64,000 bases of DNA, from the NCBI GenBank assembly GCA_025094145.1, contig JALLLS010000052.1, positions 124,001-188,000 of the forward strand. Reading direction: 5' to 3'. How positions within the stretch are numbered: position 1 is the first letter of the stretch; every line of letters starts with the position of its first letter. Of the stretch, positions 1 through 11,411 are shown in pieces. The notes below the pieces were generated by a model, which did not search any database, had not been told where the DNA came from, and saw only the letters and a program-made list of their open reading frames with translations. A program made the position numbers and the translations under genes. This stretch comes from Spinellus fusiger. Lineage: Eukaryota; Mucoromycota; Mucoromycetes; Mucorales; Phycomycetaceae.

Positions 1-159
1 CATCATGTGATTGTGCCTTGTTGGCATGGTAAACATGGATAGATACACTATGCCCCCAAAACACAAGCCTCTTCACTTCTTCCTTTTGTTATTCATACGC
101 TTGATCTATTACTCAACAGTGTCTATTAATGTATCCACAAGGAAGAAATCAAAAGAAAA

Positions 160-235
160 GGACAGTTTAGACAGTTTAGACAGTTTAGTCAGTTCAGTCA
201 GCTCAAGCAGCTCAAGCAGCTCAAGCAGTTCATGT
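160..235. repeat. Short tandem repeats upstream of the Med9-like gene
   Basis: Degenerate repeats with the units AGACAGTTT and CTCAAGCAG run in tandem here. The first 301 bases otherwise contain no convincing gene; they are probably the promoter and leader region of the gene that starts at 302. Confidence 0.7.
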
Positions 236-301
236 GACTGTAACCCATGAACTCTGGTATAGAAACCACTTTGCAAAAGACACTCTTTTGTTTACTACTT
301 A

Positions 302-679
302 ATGAATACGTCACCAAAAATGTCCTCCACAAGAGCTTCTCCCCCACACACAGGCAACCAACCCTCTGCAGAGAAAGAAGCCGCCACAACAGACTCCTCA
401 CAGCCTACCGTATTCAGAAAGAGTGACTTTTCTTTCCATCCTGACTTCAGCGACATTGTAAACCTCATCTTGACTGGTTCTCAGCAAGATGAGATTGGGA
501 AGGCTGTGGCACAACTTGAGGAACGATTTGAGTACGGGAGACGCGTGCTTCAAGACTTACCCGGACTGCACTATGTGAAAGAAGAGCAGGAAGCCATATT
601 GAGCAACGAAACAGCCATGTTGGAGGCAAAAAAGAAACAGTTGGCAGAGTACTTGTCTTTACCACCTTTTGCTTCTTAG
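302..679 (+). CDS. MED9: Mediator complex subunit 9-like protein
   Basis: Intronless 125-residue frame. About the first 40 residues are Ser/Thr/Pro-rich and low complexity. The remainder, from FSFHPDFSDIVNLIL through RRVLQDLPGLHY to a Lys/Glu-rich helix ending KKQLAEYLSLPPF, follows the order of the Med9/Cse2 domain: an N-terminal helix, the 'LPG' turn, then a coiled-coil helix. Med9 belongs to the middle module of Mediator, which links activators to RNA polymerase II in the nucleus. The length suits the family. The gene converges on the ATG4-like gene, with about 125 bp between stop codons. The identification rests on remembered family resemblance without an alignment; another short coiled-coil nuclear protein is possible but less likely. 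Confidence 0.72.
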   Translation: MNTSPKMSSTRASPPHTGNQPSAEKEAATTDSSQPTVFRKSDFSFHPDFSDIVNLILTGSQQDEIGKAVAQLEERFEYGRRVLQDLPGLHYVKEEQEAILSNETAMLEAKKKQLAEYLSLPPFAS

Positions 680-804
680 CCCTGTTACAAGGTCATAGTT
701 TCTTTATATGAACACTAGCCTAGCCACAAGTATGGATTACTAGCACTGGATAAGAGAACAGAGAATGAGAGAAAAGGGCAAAAGAAAAAAAAAAAGGATA
801 AACT

Positions 805-2850
805 TTAAACCATATCATTTTCACTCTCTTCTAATGTTGACCCTACTTCATCATCACTCATCACACCAAAATCATTCTCGCTCCGTACATCTTCATCATA
901 CTCGGGTGCTTTTTGCTCAATAGTAAAAATGGGAGTGCATTGTTTTGATATCTATACACAGTGAATGAATTATGGTTGTGTTTGTGTTGGTATCTTATTT
1001 GTAAAGAAAAAGAGAAAAGAATCTTACTTGTGATATCTGATGGCAGAAAAGATCAAACTCTGCCTCTGTTGAACAGTAGAATCCCAATAGCATAGAGGGA
1101 TCTACATGGGAGATATGGATCTTACGAGGAATTGTACAGTGATATGTAGATAGATCCTAATAGATCCCTGCTAAGTAATGAATTCCAATGATGGTTTGCT
1201 ATACCTCTTGTGTATATTCTGATACACTCTTTGTCTCTAATGCTGAGCGAGAAAAGTGAGGATCCATGTAGATAAGTTCATCTCCTTGAAGACCAATAAA
1301 ATACAGAGATGAGTTGGGCCGTCCACTGCTCAAATGGTTAGCAAAACACACATTTGATAAAGACTCCACATTACCCTGTGATACCAACAAAGGAGGGCAA
1401 TTCAAAGCATGCCTAATTATACAGTAGAATCCTATGATTAGCATGCACGTCTGTCTATCTGTCTATCTGTCTATCTGTCTATCTACCTATTCTATCTGTC
1501 TATCTATCTGTCTATCTGTCTATTTATCTACCTACCTATCTACCTATTCTATCCTATTCTATCCTATCTGTATCAACAGCCAAAGATTACCTTTAGGGCA
1601 GTATGGTAGGTAGGATGAAGACTATCAATCCCCAGTCGTAATGCCACCAAGAGAAGAACAGGCTTAAATACACCTTCTTCAGCAGAAAAGGCAGTGTTTG
1701 CTAAAGGCAAATTGTATCGATTGTAAACAGCCCTTGCTTCTTCTTTTCCACTGTCTTGTGTACTATGAATTCGAGAAGAGAAATAGCCAAACTCTCCTCT
1801 TGGCTTCTTTCCTGTGGCTACATCACGGACATCGTCATAATATACAACCCCATCTGTAGCAATAGAGACTGATATTTCAGCAGGTGGAAAATCAGATACC
1901 AGTGCTCTATCTCCCCCTTTGTAATTAGATGCTCCATCTCTTATAGAATCTTCTATACTTTTACTGCTTACTGTATGACCTGACTGATGGTGCTGGGGCC
2001 AAACCATTCACCAATATTCTTTCCTAACTGTTTCCCAAGCAATGCTATTCTGTGAATAGAAAAGGGGGCACGCAAGGAGAGTTCATCAAAGAACCAATGG
2101 ACAATCTTGGAGTCCGAGTTTCTTTAATTGTAGTTTCCACCTGGACCTACCTTTCTGTAGTCTTCCCAAGTAGGATCCTCAGGGCCACGATATCTCCATT
2201 CTACACACTATGAGACAAAGGAGGGGGAGTTATGAGTGAAATTTACCTCTTCCTAGCCTATGAATAAGAAGGGTATTGGCTAATAGGCTCTGTCCACTTC
2301 TTAGCATACATCCCCAGCCAATGTCTGTTGTATAATTGGAGGGTCGAATGGGAGGGTAGTTGTGTCTGTAAGTCATCCAGAGACGGGATGTGAAATCAGC
2401 ATACAAGTCAGGCGGCCACATGAAAGACATAGTAAACTGCGGTGGTTGTGCCTGAAGTTGTGTGGTGAGGTGTAGTGGGGCGTCCTTTTCACTTGCTTCT
2501 TCACTCACATCTTGGGTTGACATTATCATCTCCTGTGGCATGGATTCCCTTTGAGCTTCCAGTAGAGTCTCCTGCATTCCAATGGGGTGGTCAGATAACT
2601 CATACCGCTGTCCCATAAACCATAGACACGTAGACTGTTGGTCAGAATTCATTGTTTCCTTGTTCACAAACAGAGAGCTTGATAATTCAGAACCTGATGA
2701 CCATAGATGGGACATGAAGTGACCAAATTTCATAGGAATTTCTGCTGCCAAATAGGAAGAATTGGTCAACAGCTTATCTTTTAAAGGAGCAGTGCTAATA
2801 TGGTTGGAGTTCTGTGGTTGTGGGAGGTCATTGGCGTTTGCATTAGTACT

Positions 2851-2901
<51 letters not shown>

Positions 2902-2988
2902 CGTTACTGTTGCTGTCGCTGTGGTATGAGTTCCTTTGTGCTTCAACCCTACCAAGGGAGCTGAATCCTGTGTGGATGTTGTATTCAT
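805..2988 (-). CDS. ATG4: Cysteine protease ATG4 (autophagy), multi-exon
   Basis: ATG4 processes Atg8 before lipidation and later delipidates it. The exons, read on the minus strand, carry the catalytic-Cys block [18 protein letters not shown] (about 2330-2250), then [36 protein letters not shown], a [14 protein letters not shown] block, [11 protein letters not shown] and the Asp-His pair in YMDPHFSR, then [10 protein letters not shown], and an acidic tail ending at a stop at 805-807. All three catalytic residues are present. About seven short introns are needed; one near 1335-1380 is only about 46 nt. The start at 2988 lies just downstream of a likely 5'-UTR intron (donor near 3060). An upstream in-frame Met at 3087 is possible but would translate that intron. 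The N-terminal region holds a Thr-Ala dipeptide run. Confidence 0.9.
1445..1570. repeat. (TCTA/TCTG)n microsatellite in an ATG4 intron
   Basis: The tetranucleotides TCTA and TCTG are repeated almost without interruption. They fill most of the intron between the exon ending TYHTALK and the exon starting CFELPSF. No coding role is visible. Confidence 0.9.
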
Positions 2989-3282
2989 GCTCCTACGCTT
3001 GGAAAACAAAACAGATAAAGAAGAAGAAAAAGTGTATTGTAGAATAGAGAAAGAAAGACTTACTGTCCACCAAGACCTGCCCACCACTTAGTTTGTAACA
3101 ACTCATAAAGGCATATCACGGGGCAAGTCACATGCACTTCAAAGGAGACCTACTGTAGAGTATAGAGATCCATGGTGTAGATTATAGAGAGTATAGAGAG
3201 TATAGAGAGTACAACATACATATAACATATAACATACAATTCTATAAGACTATAGCAATAAACATTCTTTTTGTTTTTGTTT

Positions 3283-5310
3283 TTATTCAGTGTCTTGTTG
3301 AACAGCCTCATGCTTCTCTTTAATCCACTCCTTCAATCCAATCAAATCGTCATCCTGTTCCGAGGCCTCTTCAAGACTGGTCTTTAAGTCTCCTGCAAAG
3401 GGCCTGCTATATCCCTTGGACAAACGAACAAGTGATTGGTCCCAAAGAACATCCTCCCAGATCATTGTAGCAACAGCTTCTATGCGTGGAATAAGAATCT
3501 TTGGATTACTCAACTTCTGATTGATATCTCTTAATGTGTTGATATAGAACCGCTTCAGATAGGGCGTTGCTTTGACCTTCTCCCACAGATAAGAATGGAT
3601 CTTACGGTCAGCAGTAAATTCAGGCCAACTGCCACTCATTAACTGGAGTTGGTCTTCTTCAAGACCATTACCAAAGGTAAAATCAAAGTCCATAGGTATC
3701 ATTAGGTATTGCTTAGTGTCTGGGTATTGGTAAAGCGCAAAGTTATTGCCAGCTATAAGACACAAACATTAGTAATAAGAAATAAGAGATCATGGACTTA
3801 CAGTATTGAACACCATCCCAATGACCACCAATCCACTCCATGGCCATTTGTCGAATGAAGCTCTTGATATCTAGTACAGAGCTCCATGCATCCAAAGCCA
3901 TTGAACCCTCTGCCATGTTTGGATCATAGTTATCAATGAACTTCATCAACTGAATAAGTGACTGCATGGCTGGTAGTTCTCCCTCAGGTGCTTCTACTTT
4001 GACATCGTAGACTCTACTGTCATAGGAAGAAGCTTGTCTTCCTCGGTACATAAAGTTGGCTGCATACTTTCCTTTTCCAGCATCCCCTTTGATTAATGAA
4101 CCAAGTTGTACATCTCTATTGCCATGATGAAGGACCTGTCGAGCGTATCTAATCAATGTCTTTAGATTAATAACATGATATTAAAAGGTATTATTACGGT
4201 TCTGAGGCCACATCGTCCATGAGTAAATAAAGACCTATCGGTTTTCCATTGATATACAGTCTATAAAGAGATCCATGTGTTAGACTCTTCCTAATAATAT
4301 TACTCAGAAAATATACCTCACATAGGCACCTCGAGAGGCAACAACACCTGTAGACTGTAACATATCCACATAGGTCTTTTCACGCACCATACTAATGTCT
4401 GTTGCTTCTGAACGCAGCTTCAGTTTGGATCGATTGAACAGGCCTTCAGGTACACTGTCCTGAGGAATCTTGATTTTATAAGGCACTTTGGCCCATGAGC
4501 GTGTAGAATGTCCACCCACAGTGAACTTTACATTTTCAAATTGTTTGATGTGTCGATAGCTAAAGAGAAAAAACCCCTCCACCATAGAGATGTGAGTCCA
4601 TCTCATGGCTTTATCATAGCCTACCTAATATATGTCATTCGACCCACTCCATCCAAAATCTCTCGGGACAATTTTTTATCATGCATGTCTTTCATCATTC
4701 CTTCGTCCATTTCCATATGCAAAGTGGCCACCATACCTTCTTCAAATAGCTCAGAGAGTCCAGGATCTCCTCTGCTGTTTTTAGTCTCAAAGTTATACAC
4801 CTGTGGCAGAACAGGCAGAGGATATTTGTTCCATGAACGACCATAAAAGTCATTGAAAGTGCTACTCTTATGAAGAACAGCAGGACGTTGAAAGGGCTCA
4901 AACGTAAGATTTTTGTTTTCGTGTAGATCATTGGTAGTGAAGTAACAGTAAGAACTGCCTCCAGGGCCCTTGCCAGTGTATAACATGGGAATAGTGGGAT
5001 GTGGGCTCAATAGGTAGTTGGTCTGGCCAGTCATTACACCCACGATACTATTCGTATTAGAAGCATCCAGGACCACATTGTAGGTGATTTCCGTGGCCAA
5101 TGCCAGCGTATCTAGCCAAGAGAAATAGCATACACGTCTATAAGACACTCTACTTTACTCCATCTATTCTCCTTACTTAAAAGACAGAAAATCAAGTAAA
5201 GATTAGGCATGCACCACAGGGATATAATGTATAGCACACAAAAGTAGAAGAACAAAAAGTAGTGGATCTATTGCTGAAGTGAATGAAATACTAAGGAAAT
5301 ATGGCAGCAT
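3283..5310 (-). CDS. CotH-family secreted kinase-like protein
   Basis: The family includes spore-coat kinase CotH of bacilli and the CotH surface proteins of Mucorales, some of which act as host-binding invasins. Visible blocks in order: a hydrophobic N-terminal exon from the ATG at 5310 (about 33 residues, leucine-rich, ending VVHA), probably a signal peptide; a VVLDASNTNSIVGVMTGQTN block; FKLRS-like KLKLRSEATDISMVREK; LYINGKPIGLYLLMDD; WIGGHWDGVQY; NNFALYQYP; and MIPMDFDFTFGNG. These follow the CotH domain order, with acidic catalytic-site residues in DFDFTFG. There is no hydrophobic C-terminal tail, so a GPI anchor is not evident, unlike the best-known invasin members. The junction between the signal exon and the next exon is not resolved. 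A role in virulence cannot be inferred from sequence; many CotH paralogues are spore-coat or secreted proteins. Confidence 0.85.
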
Positions 5311-5598
5311 TCCATTCTTATACCTTTTTCTATCCTATAACTTGTCTTTATTAAGCTAAGCATGTGTAGGAAAAACGACCAGTTGGTTGGATTTCAAATG
5401 CAATTTCTCATGTTGGGAGAAGTGTCTCACAAGTTATATACGAACAAAGTTATTCAATACATCAACACTATGAGATGGTTCTATGGATTCATTGCTATAG
5501 TTCAATTATCCAGTGATATAGTCATTCTACAACGTAATAACTCAATAGTTCAATAATTCAATGTTTATAGTCTTTATTTATATTGTGGAGGGAGGTGA

Positions 5599-7539
5599 TC
5601 AGTAAGAGGCCGCGTTTTGTTTGCTTGCCTTGATAGTCTCTGGCATTCTCATTTGGTAATCTATCAGTGCACAGACATAGAAATACAAATGAGAAGATGT
5701 TATTACTATTGTTTATCCAATAATAATAGTAATAATAATAAAGTATTAGTCATTTACCTCCATTTTGAGTAATGTAGCGAACCCATGGAAGTGCCTGGTA
5801 TCCACTCTTCTCTACAATCTTAAGATATCGTACTTGAATACCAGACACAGTAAAGTAAGGAATCTCAAACTTAATGTTGATAGGTGGCTTTTTCTCTGTT
5901 TCTTCAGCTACAGCATGCAATGTCTATCAATCTTACTGCTTAAAACACACACACACACACACACACACACTACCTGCTTGAACAGAAGGCAGCCCAAAAT
6001 GAGCACGCATAATAAACTCTTTTCCGCCCTGGAACTGTTTGATTTTCCACACCAAACAAGAGCGTTCAGGCTTATAAGACACAGATCCACTGCTACTCTA
6101 CATAGTCTCCATGTATTACACTTCTGCCATTTGCTATTGACCATGGGTCACTTGTCTTATGCTCTACCTTGAATTTCGGTGTATCTGCATCATCAGGCAC
6201 AGGCACTTCAATTTCTACATTGTTAGCAGAGCTCTTGCGCTTGAATTGTGCTTTGGCCTTGACCAAATACTCCACACGAGATCCAGAGTATGTCTCTACA
6301 ACAGCCTCCACCCAGATAAGAGGCTTTACGCTTGTCTGTAAACGGTAGCTCATAAGCTCAAAATCACCATCAGGAGGAATGAAACTAATCGTACGATCGT
6401 TCTCAAAGCGTGAAAGACGAACACACTGATGAAATTTAACATCCTCCATCTCAATGGCCTTTGCTGATGTGTTGGCTTAGGGATCAAGCAGTTCATATGA
6501 GAAGGGTTACTCTACTTGTTTGTCATTGTCTATCCAAAGCAGAGACAGAAACACAGGCTTACCTCTGCCTGTAGCCTCAAACATCACTTTGTCATTCAGT
6601 CCTAGGCGTAATTCTGGCATGCCTGACAAGTAGCATCTCATCTTGACAGCACCAATGACTTCACTTCTTAGGACATTTCCATTTGCATTGACCAGTAAAT
6701 TGACACTCTCAATGACATCGAGAAAGACTTCATTCTTCTTGTGTTTGATTCCTTCTGAACGCCATGATACTACATTGGTGACTGCCATGGGAGGACGCAC
6801 CTGGACTTCTAGCTTGTAGGCATCCTGAGTAATGTATCTTGTTGCTGGTGTAAGTCTCTCTTTCATGATAGATGGACACACTCACTCTTGTAATATTTTG
6901 GTTTCTGTTGTTTGAGGATAGCCAAAGTCCATCATTTCATCCAAGAGTTCATACACAATAACAAAATTGTCTCTGATAGACTCCTCTTCTAATTCCTTAA
7001 AGTACTCTGCAAACACCTGCGTCAGTTTGTGTAGGTAGAGCATAATAGCGGCTGCATTGGTGTTTTTTCTCGATAAGGCGAGTACTAGACCCACACATCA
7101 GTTGTGGTTCTTTCTTTCATTGAGTCTTGTCTTGTATTTTCTGCAAGCAAAACAAGCAAAACAAGCAAAACAAGCAGAACAAGCAAAACAAGAAAGATGA
7201 GCTTACAGTATAAGTTGCTGTGTTTCAAGTAGAGGTAGCTGATGCCCTCATGAGTAAAGCAAGGCAGAGGCACTTTTTCATCTTCTGCTTCTGATATCTG
7301 ATAATACAATAAACAATCATTTTCCTACTCGTATGTATTTGGCGTACCAGAGGCATAAACTTCTCCACAGCATTCATTGGAATATCACCGCGGTAGTTGC
7401 GGGATATCAGTACTTTTCCCTTGAGGTCTAATATAAACACTAGTAGAAGAAAATACAAGAGTAAAAAGAAAGGAATCTATTTTGAGTGCCTTTTCTCTCT
7501 CTCTCTCTTTCTGTCAGGCTATTTACCAGCAGATGCCAT
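5599..7539 (-). CDS. APM1: AP-1 clathrin adaptor complex subunit mu
   Basis: Medium chain of the AP-1 adaptor, which sorts cargo at the trans-Golgi and endosomes. Exon 1 encodes only MASA; after the intron it continues VFILDLKGKVLISRNYRGDI, the highly conserved longin-type N-terminus. Later exons give SRKNTNAAAIMLYLHKL, the FGYPQTTETKILQ linker, the YKLEVQVRPPMAVTNVVSWR start of the mu homology domain, and VKFHQCVRLSRFENDRTISF. The final exon contains MRMPETIKASKQNAASY and a stop at 5599-5601. Length and order match the family with no gaps. At least seven introns are needed. The gene is divergent from the PRCC-like gene, with 164 bp between start codons. Confidence 0.93.
5944..5970. repeat. 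(CA)n microsatellite in an AP-1 mu intron
   Basis: A near-perfect run of about 13 CA dinucleotides lies in an intron near the 3' end of the AP-1 mu gene. Confidence 0.9.
7141..7194. repeat. 10-bp tandem repeat in an AP-1 mu intron
   Basis: About five copies of the unit CAAAACAAGC (one with G for A) lie inside an AP-1 mu intron. They create a spurious Leu-Val open frame on the minus strand. Confidence 0.9.
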
Positions 7540-7703
7540 GACGAGTCTTTATTACAGAACAGTGGACAAGAAAAGGGAAGAAAAAGCCTTTCTCTAAATT
7601 TCTCGTGCATACAAATGCGGGCTTCAAGACAAGAGGCCCGGAGTTTAAAGAAGAACGGATGGACTGTCTTTCTTTGCTCATGACGGATCGACAGGCTAAT
7701 GTC

Positions 7704-9186
7704 ATGTCCCTTGTTGCTAATTACCACAGTTCTGACACAGACGACTCGGATAATGAGACACAGCCACTGAAGAAGAACACTGTGTCTTCGTTCTCTTCTA
7801 TTGTTTCTCTGCCAAAAAAGAAAGAGACGTCTTTATCAGCACTTCTTCCGGCTCCACAACAAGAACTGTCAGCCAAACCCGTGTTTATTGTTCAGGTGCC
7901 TTCCAAACACAAAGATAATGATGATGAAAACGACACTCCTGCTTCTAAAAGAATAAGGCCAGGTTCAAAGGGCATGAGTCTTTCTGATCTATTGCCGACT
8001 CCCAAGCACACGATGGCAAGACAGAGCATAGTACCTGTTACTAAAAAGACAACGGATGCGTCTCTTTTACCGTTGGCACTGCTAAGAAAGAAAACAGAAC
8101 AAGAGAATAAAAAGTCACAGAAGACAAAGAAGGCAGAAGTGGATGAGGCATTGAAATCCATCACCCACACTTATTCAACAGGTGCTTATGAAAAAGACCG
8201 AGGGGAAGCAGAAGAGGAAGAGAAAAAGATGGCGGTTGAGCATCAAGGTCCTTTCTTTTCCTTAGGTAAGAGAAGACACCAAAGAGAAGTCCATTGTGTC
8301 GATAGGAATTAGAGTTGAACCTATGTTCTTTCTAGGTTCTACACTCAAGACATTGCCTTGCTACACACTTACACCACGCAAACAAACTGTGCTGCCCACC
8401 ACTGAGGCTCAGGCGATTGTTCAAGAGAAGAAGGTTGAGATAGAGGAGGAACTACAACCCCATCGACAGAAAGAGGATTATGAAACCATGACTACAGCTA
8501 CAGCCACAGCTACAGCCACAGCTACAGCCACAGCTACAGCTACAACTACAGCTACAGTTACAGACAATGATGCATACATTGAAGATCCAAATGCCATGTA
8601 TAGCTATGGGCAAGACCCTTCTGCCTACTATCAGCAGTGGCAGGGTTATTTGTACAACGACCAGCTCTCTGGTGGCACGTCGAATGAACAGGGATCAAGT
8701 GCATCTACAGGCACCGAGGCACTAGATCAACATGCGGTAAGGAACAAATCTGCCTTGAGAACCTAATTGTACTTATTACTCTTTTAGCTTGGAAGACTAA
8801 CAGGAAAAAGATACAAGGGCAAGGATATCAATGTTAATTTCAAGACAATTCATCAGGTAGACATGTTGCCCACTGATGAATGGCGAATGGCAGCACAGGG
8901 AGCTCTTCCCAAGTTCTCAAGTGGCCTTAGTGCAGTAAGTTGTATCCTAAGGAATACATTGATCCTCATGTCCCCTCTTGTTCAAGATTACTGCGACCAC
9001 ATCACAAAAGAAAAGGAACAATCTGATGGCATTGGCTGCTCAGGCTGTGGCCATGGAGGAGAAATTGTCTGAACAGTATGCAGACAACCGTAGAACAAAG
9101 CGAGAGACCAAAAACAAATACGGCAAGTCATTCTCATTAGTTTGCTTATTGACAGCTGATATTGTTACTGTTTTGTAGGCTTCTGA
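7704..9186 (+). CDS. PRCC-like nuclear protein
   Basis: PRCC-family proteins are nuclear and spliceosome-associated; the human member is fused in papillary renal carcinoma. The ATG at 7704 gives MSLVANYHSSDTDDSDNE, matching the family's MSLVAYxSSD start, so it is preferred to upstream near-cognate codons. The middle is disordered, with repeated SLSDLLPTP-like motifs, a basic KRIRPGSK stretch and a Thr-Ala dipeptide run (8488-8565). The conserved C-terminal domain includes GRLTGKRYKGKDINVNFK, then SQKKRNNLMALAAQA and DNRRTKRETKNKYG. Introns: 8266-8334, 8736-8787, about 8936-8985, and a last one at 9123-9178 with a GC donor (GCAAGT). Splicing the last one gives the family-like C-terminus KYGF and a stop at 9184-9186. 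Confidence 0.85.
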
Positions 9187-9819
9187 TCATGCTGTATTAC
9201 ACATTGGCTTTTGAGGTGAGAAGATGCTTGGCTATTATGATAAACCAATAAAGAGAGAAGGAAGAATCAGCACGTGCTGTTTTGTTGCAGACATGGTAGT
9301 AGCATTGATATAAGCATTGATATGCCTAAGTATTTATGTGTTTTCATGTATGATTATGTATGAGTGTTGATGGATATTTGTGAGTATGTAGAATTATGTA
9401 GAAATGTTTACTATTTATGAGTAATTATATAATGTATTTACTGTGTAAAAGTATCCAAGCACAAATACCCAAGTATCCAAAGACTTCTTTTTCTCTTTAG
9501 CTATCTTGCCCATCTATATGTATGTAGCTATCTGTACGTTTGCTTATTTATAAACAGATGTAGACACACGTGTATTGAGTCTATCCTGTACACATAGGGA
9601 AAAAAAAAGGGAAAAAAAATATATTTTCCAACAGGGAGTGATAAATGCATGTGTTTAAAACCGCACTCATCTTCTACTTCCTTTGCCCCTTTAGCCGTTC
9701 TTTCTTTTTTTTTTCCTTCTTATTATTCTTCTTTCTCTTTCTTCAATTCCTACTCCAAGTAATTCAGAACTGTTGGTCTGCTACTACGAGTGCAGCCAGT
9801 GAATGCATTTCATATCAAT
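9187..9819. other. Intergenic region, no gene seen
   Basis: AT-rich, with A-runs near 9600-9620 and a long pyrimidine tract near 9690-9760. It probably serves as the 3' end of the PRCC-like gene and the promoter or leader of the FHA-RING gene. No RNA gene was recognised. Confidence 0.5.
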
Positions 9820-10311
9820 ATGCCATCTGGACGTCGCAGAAGTTTATCTACAGGAACACCTGTCTTACAACCTCCATCTTCTGGGCTATTAAGCCGTGGG
9901 TTGACGAGTTTAAGACGACATCACCGCCATACTTCTGAACAACTCAACGACACTTCACGACAAGCCCTCCCCTCCTTACCCTCTGGTAATACAGCCCCTT
10001 CTTCCCAATCCCACCGTGTCACTTCTTCTGAGCCAGAGTCCTGTGCCAAATCACACATTAGACTTATCCCTGAGCTTGGTCTGATGGGTCGAGCCTTTGT
10101 ATTTGAAGTCATTGAGCGTTCTCTGTGCAATGGAAACACTATTCGTCTGGGTAGGTACAGTGATAGAACTCCCACTTGCGATAAAATATCCTTCAAAAGC
10201 AAGGTGGTGAGTCGTTGTCATGCTGAAATATGGCTCGAGGATACAAAGGTACAATGCATTGTTTGACTAGGCTTCAATAGAAGTTTACCTAGTGCAATAT
10301 CTTTCTTTCTT

Positions 10312-10343
<32 letters not shown>

Positions 10344-11411
10344 TTATTTTATTTTATTTATATTGACTATGGGGAGTATTAGGTTTTTATTAGAGACTCG
10401 GGATCTTCTAGTGGGACCTTCTTAAACCATGTAAGGCTTGGCTCCTCCGGTAGTTCCAACCGTGGCGGACCTCACGAACTCAAGGATGGTGATCTCATTC
10501 AACTAGGTGTTGATTATAAAGATGGAGCTGAATCCATCTATAGAGCAGTGAAGATACGTTTGGAAATCAACCGGGAGTGGCAATCTCGTGCCAACCAATT
10601 TAGCCGAACCACATTCCAACACTTGCAGCAATGCTTGACGGGCCCAACCTCAGCTCTGTTTCTGCCAGATACTAGTAGAACATGCTCAAAGGCAGACTCC
10701 AATGGAGAATCAGAACCAGTGGCTGATAGTAAACTGGTAGCCAAAACCAGCAGCGCACATAAAATCAAAGAGCAAGACATTCAAGAGTGCTGTATTTGCA
10801 TGTATGCTATTGCACCTCTACAAGCACTGTTTATTACTCCATGCTCTCACATGTATCATTATCGATGTATTAGGCCTATTCTAGAACAAAACCCACCGGG
10901 ATTTTCATGCCCACTGTGTCGTACTTATTCAGACCTGGAGGCTACAGTTGCTGTTGAAGTGAGCGAAGTAATGGAAATGCTGGGTCTTAACAGTCAGGAA
11001 GAACTCAAGCCATCCCATAACAGTGATGATAAAAGGATAGAGGATATTCCAGAGGATGGTGAATCAAGTGCTACAGAAGAGGAGAGTACCAGAGCAAGTC
11101 ATTTACCTGTTCTGGAGGAGGATATTTCCTCCAGTCCTTCTTATGCTGTAAAAGAATCCGATGCGTCCCTGTTTCGTGCAAAAACAATTGTCACAGATCC
11201 AGGCAATGGGGGAAGAACAAGAAGAGCAAGATTGGGGGGTTTATTAGGCGCAGGCGTGGGCGTGGGCGTAGGTATAATCACAGAAGGAGAGACGGCGGTA
11301 GAAAGGATTATAGACAGTGGAGAGGGGTTGCTTTCTACTACTCTCGTTGGCTCACCACCTACATTTGGCCGTGGTTATTCTGTTCCATCAAGGAATGCAC
11401 CCTCTGCATGA
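9820..11411 (+). CDS. FHA-RING E3 ubiquitin ligase, Dma1/Chfr type
   Basis: Dma1-type ligases delay mitosis and cytokinesis by ubiquitinating scaffold proteins recognised through phosphothreonine. Exon 1 (ATG 9820 to about 10248) has a Ser/Pro-rich N-terminus and the first half of an FHA domain (IRLGRYSD, KVVSRCHAEIW). The second exon, from about 10382, completes it (VFIRDSGSSSGTFLNHVRL, then LKDGDLIQLGVDYKDG). The RING finger is CCICMYAIAPLQ..PCSHMYHYRCI..CPLCR, with all eight metal ligands. A disordered acidic and Gly-rich tail follows the RING. FHA followed by RING with the conserved GVDY-type segment between them is the Dma order. The intron is about 130 nt and AT-rich. A near-cognate GTG-started extension to 9790 exists but is unlikely to be used. 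Confidence 0.88.

Noticed and set aside
2850..3047. Leu-rich plus-strand frame
   Set aside because: Antisense of the Thr-Ala repeat in the ATG4-like gene.
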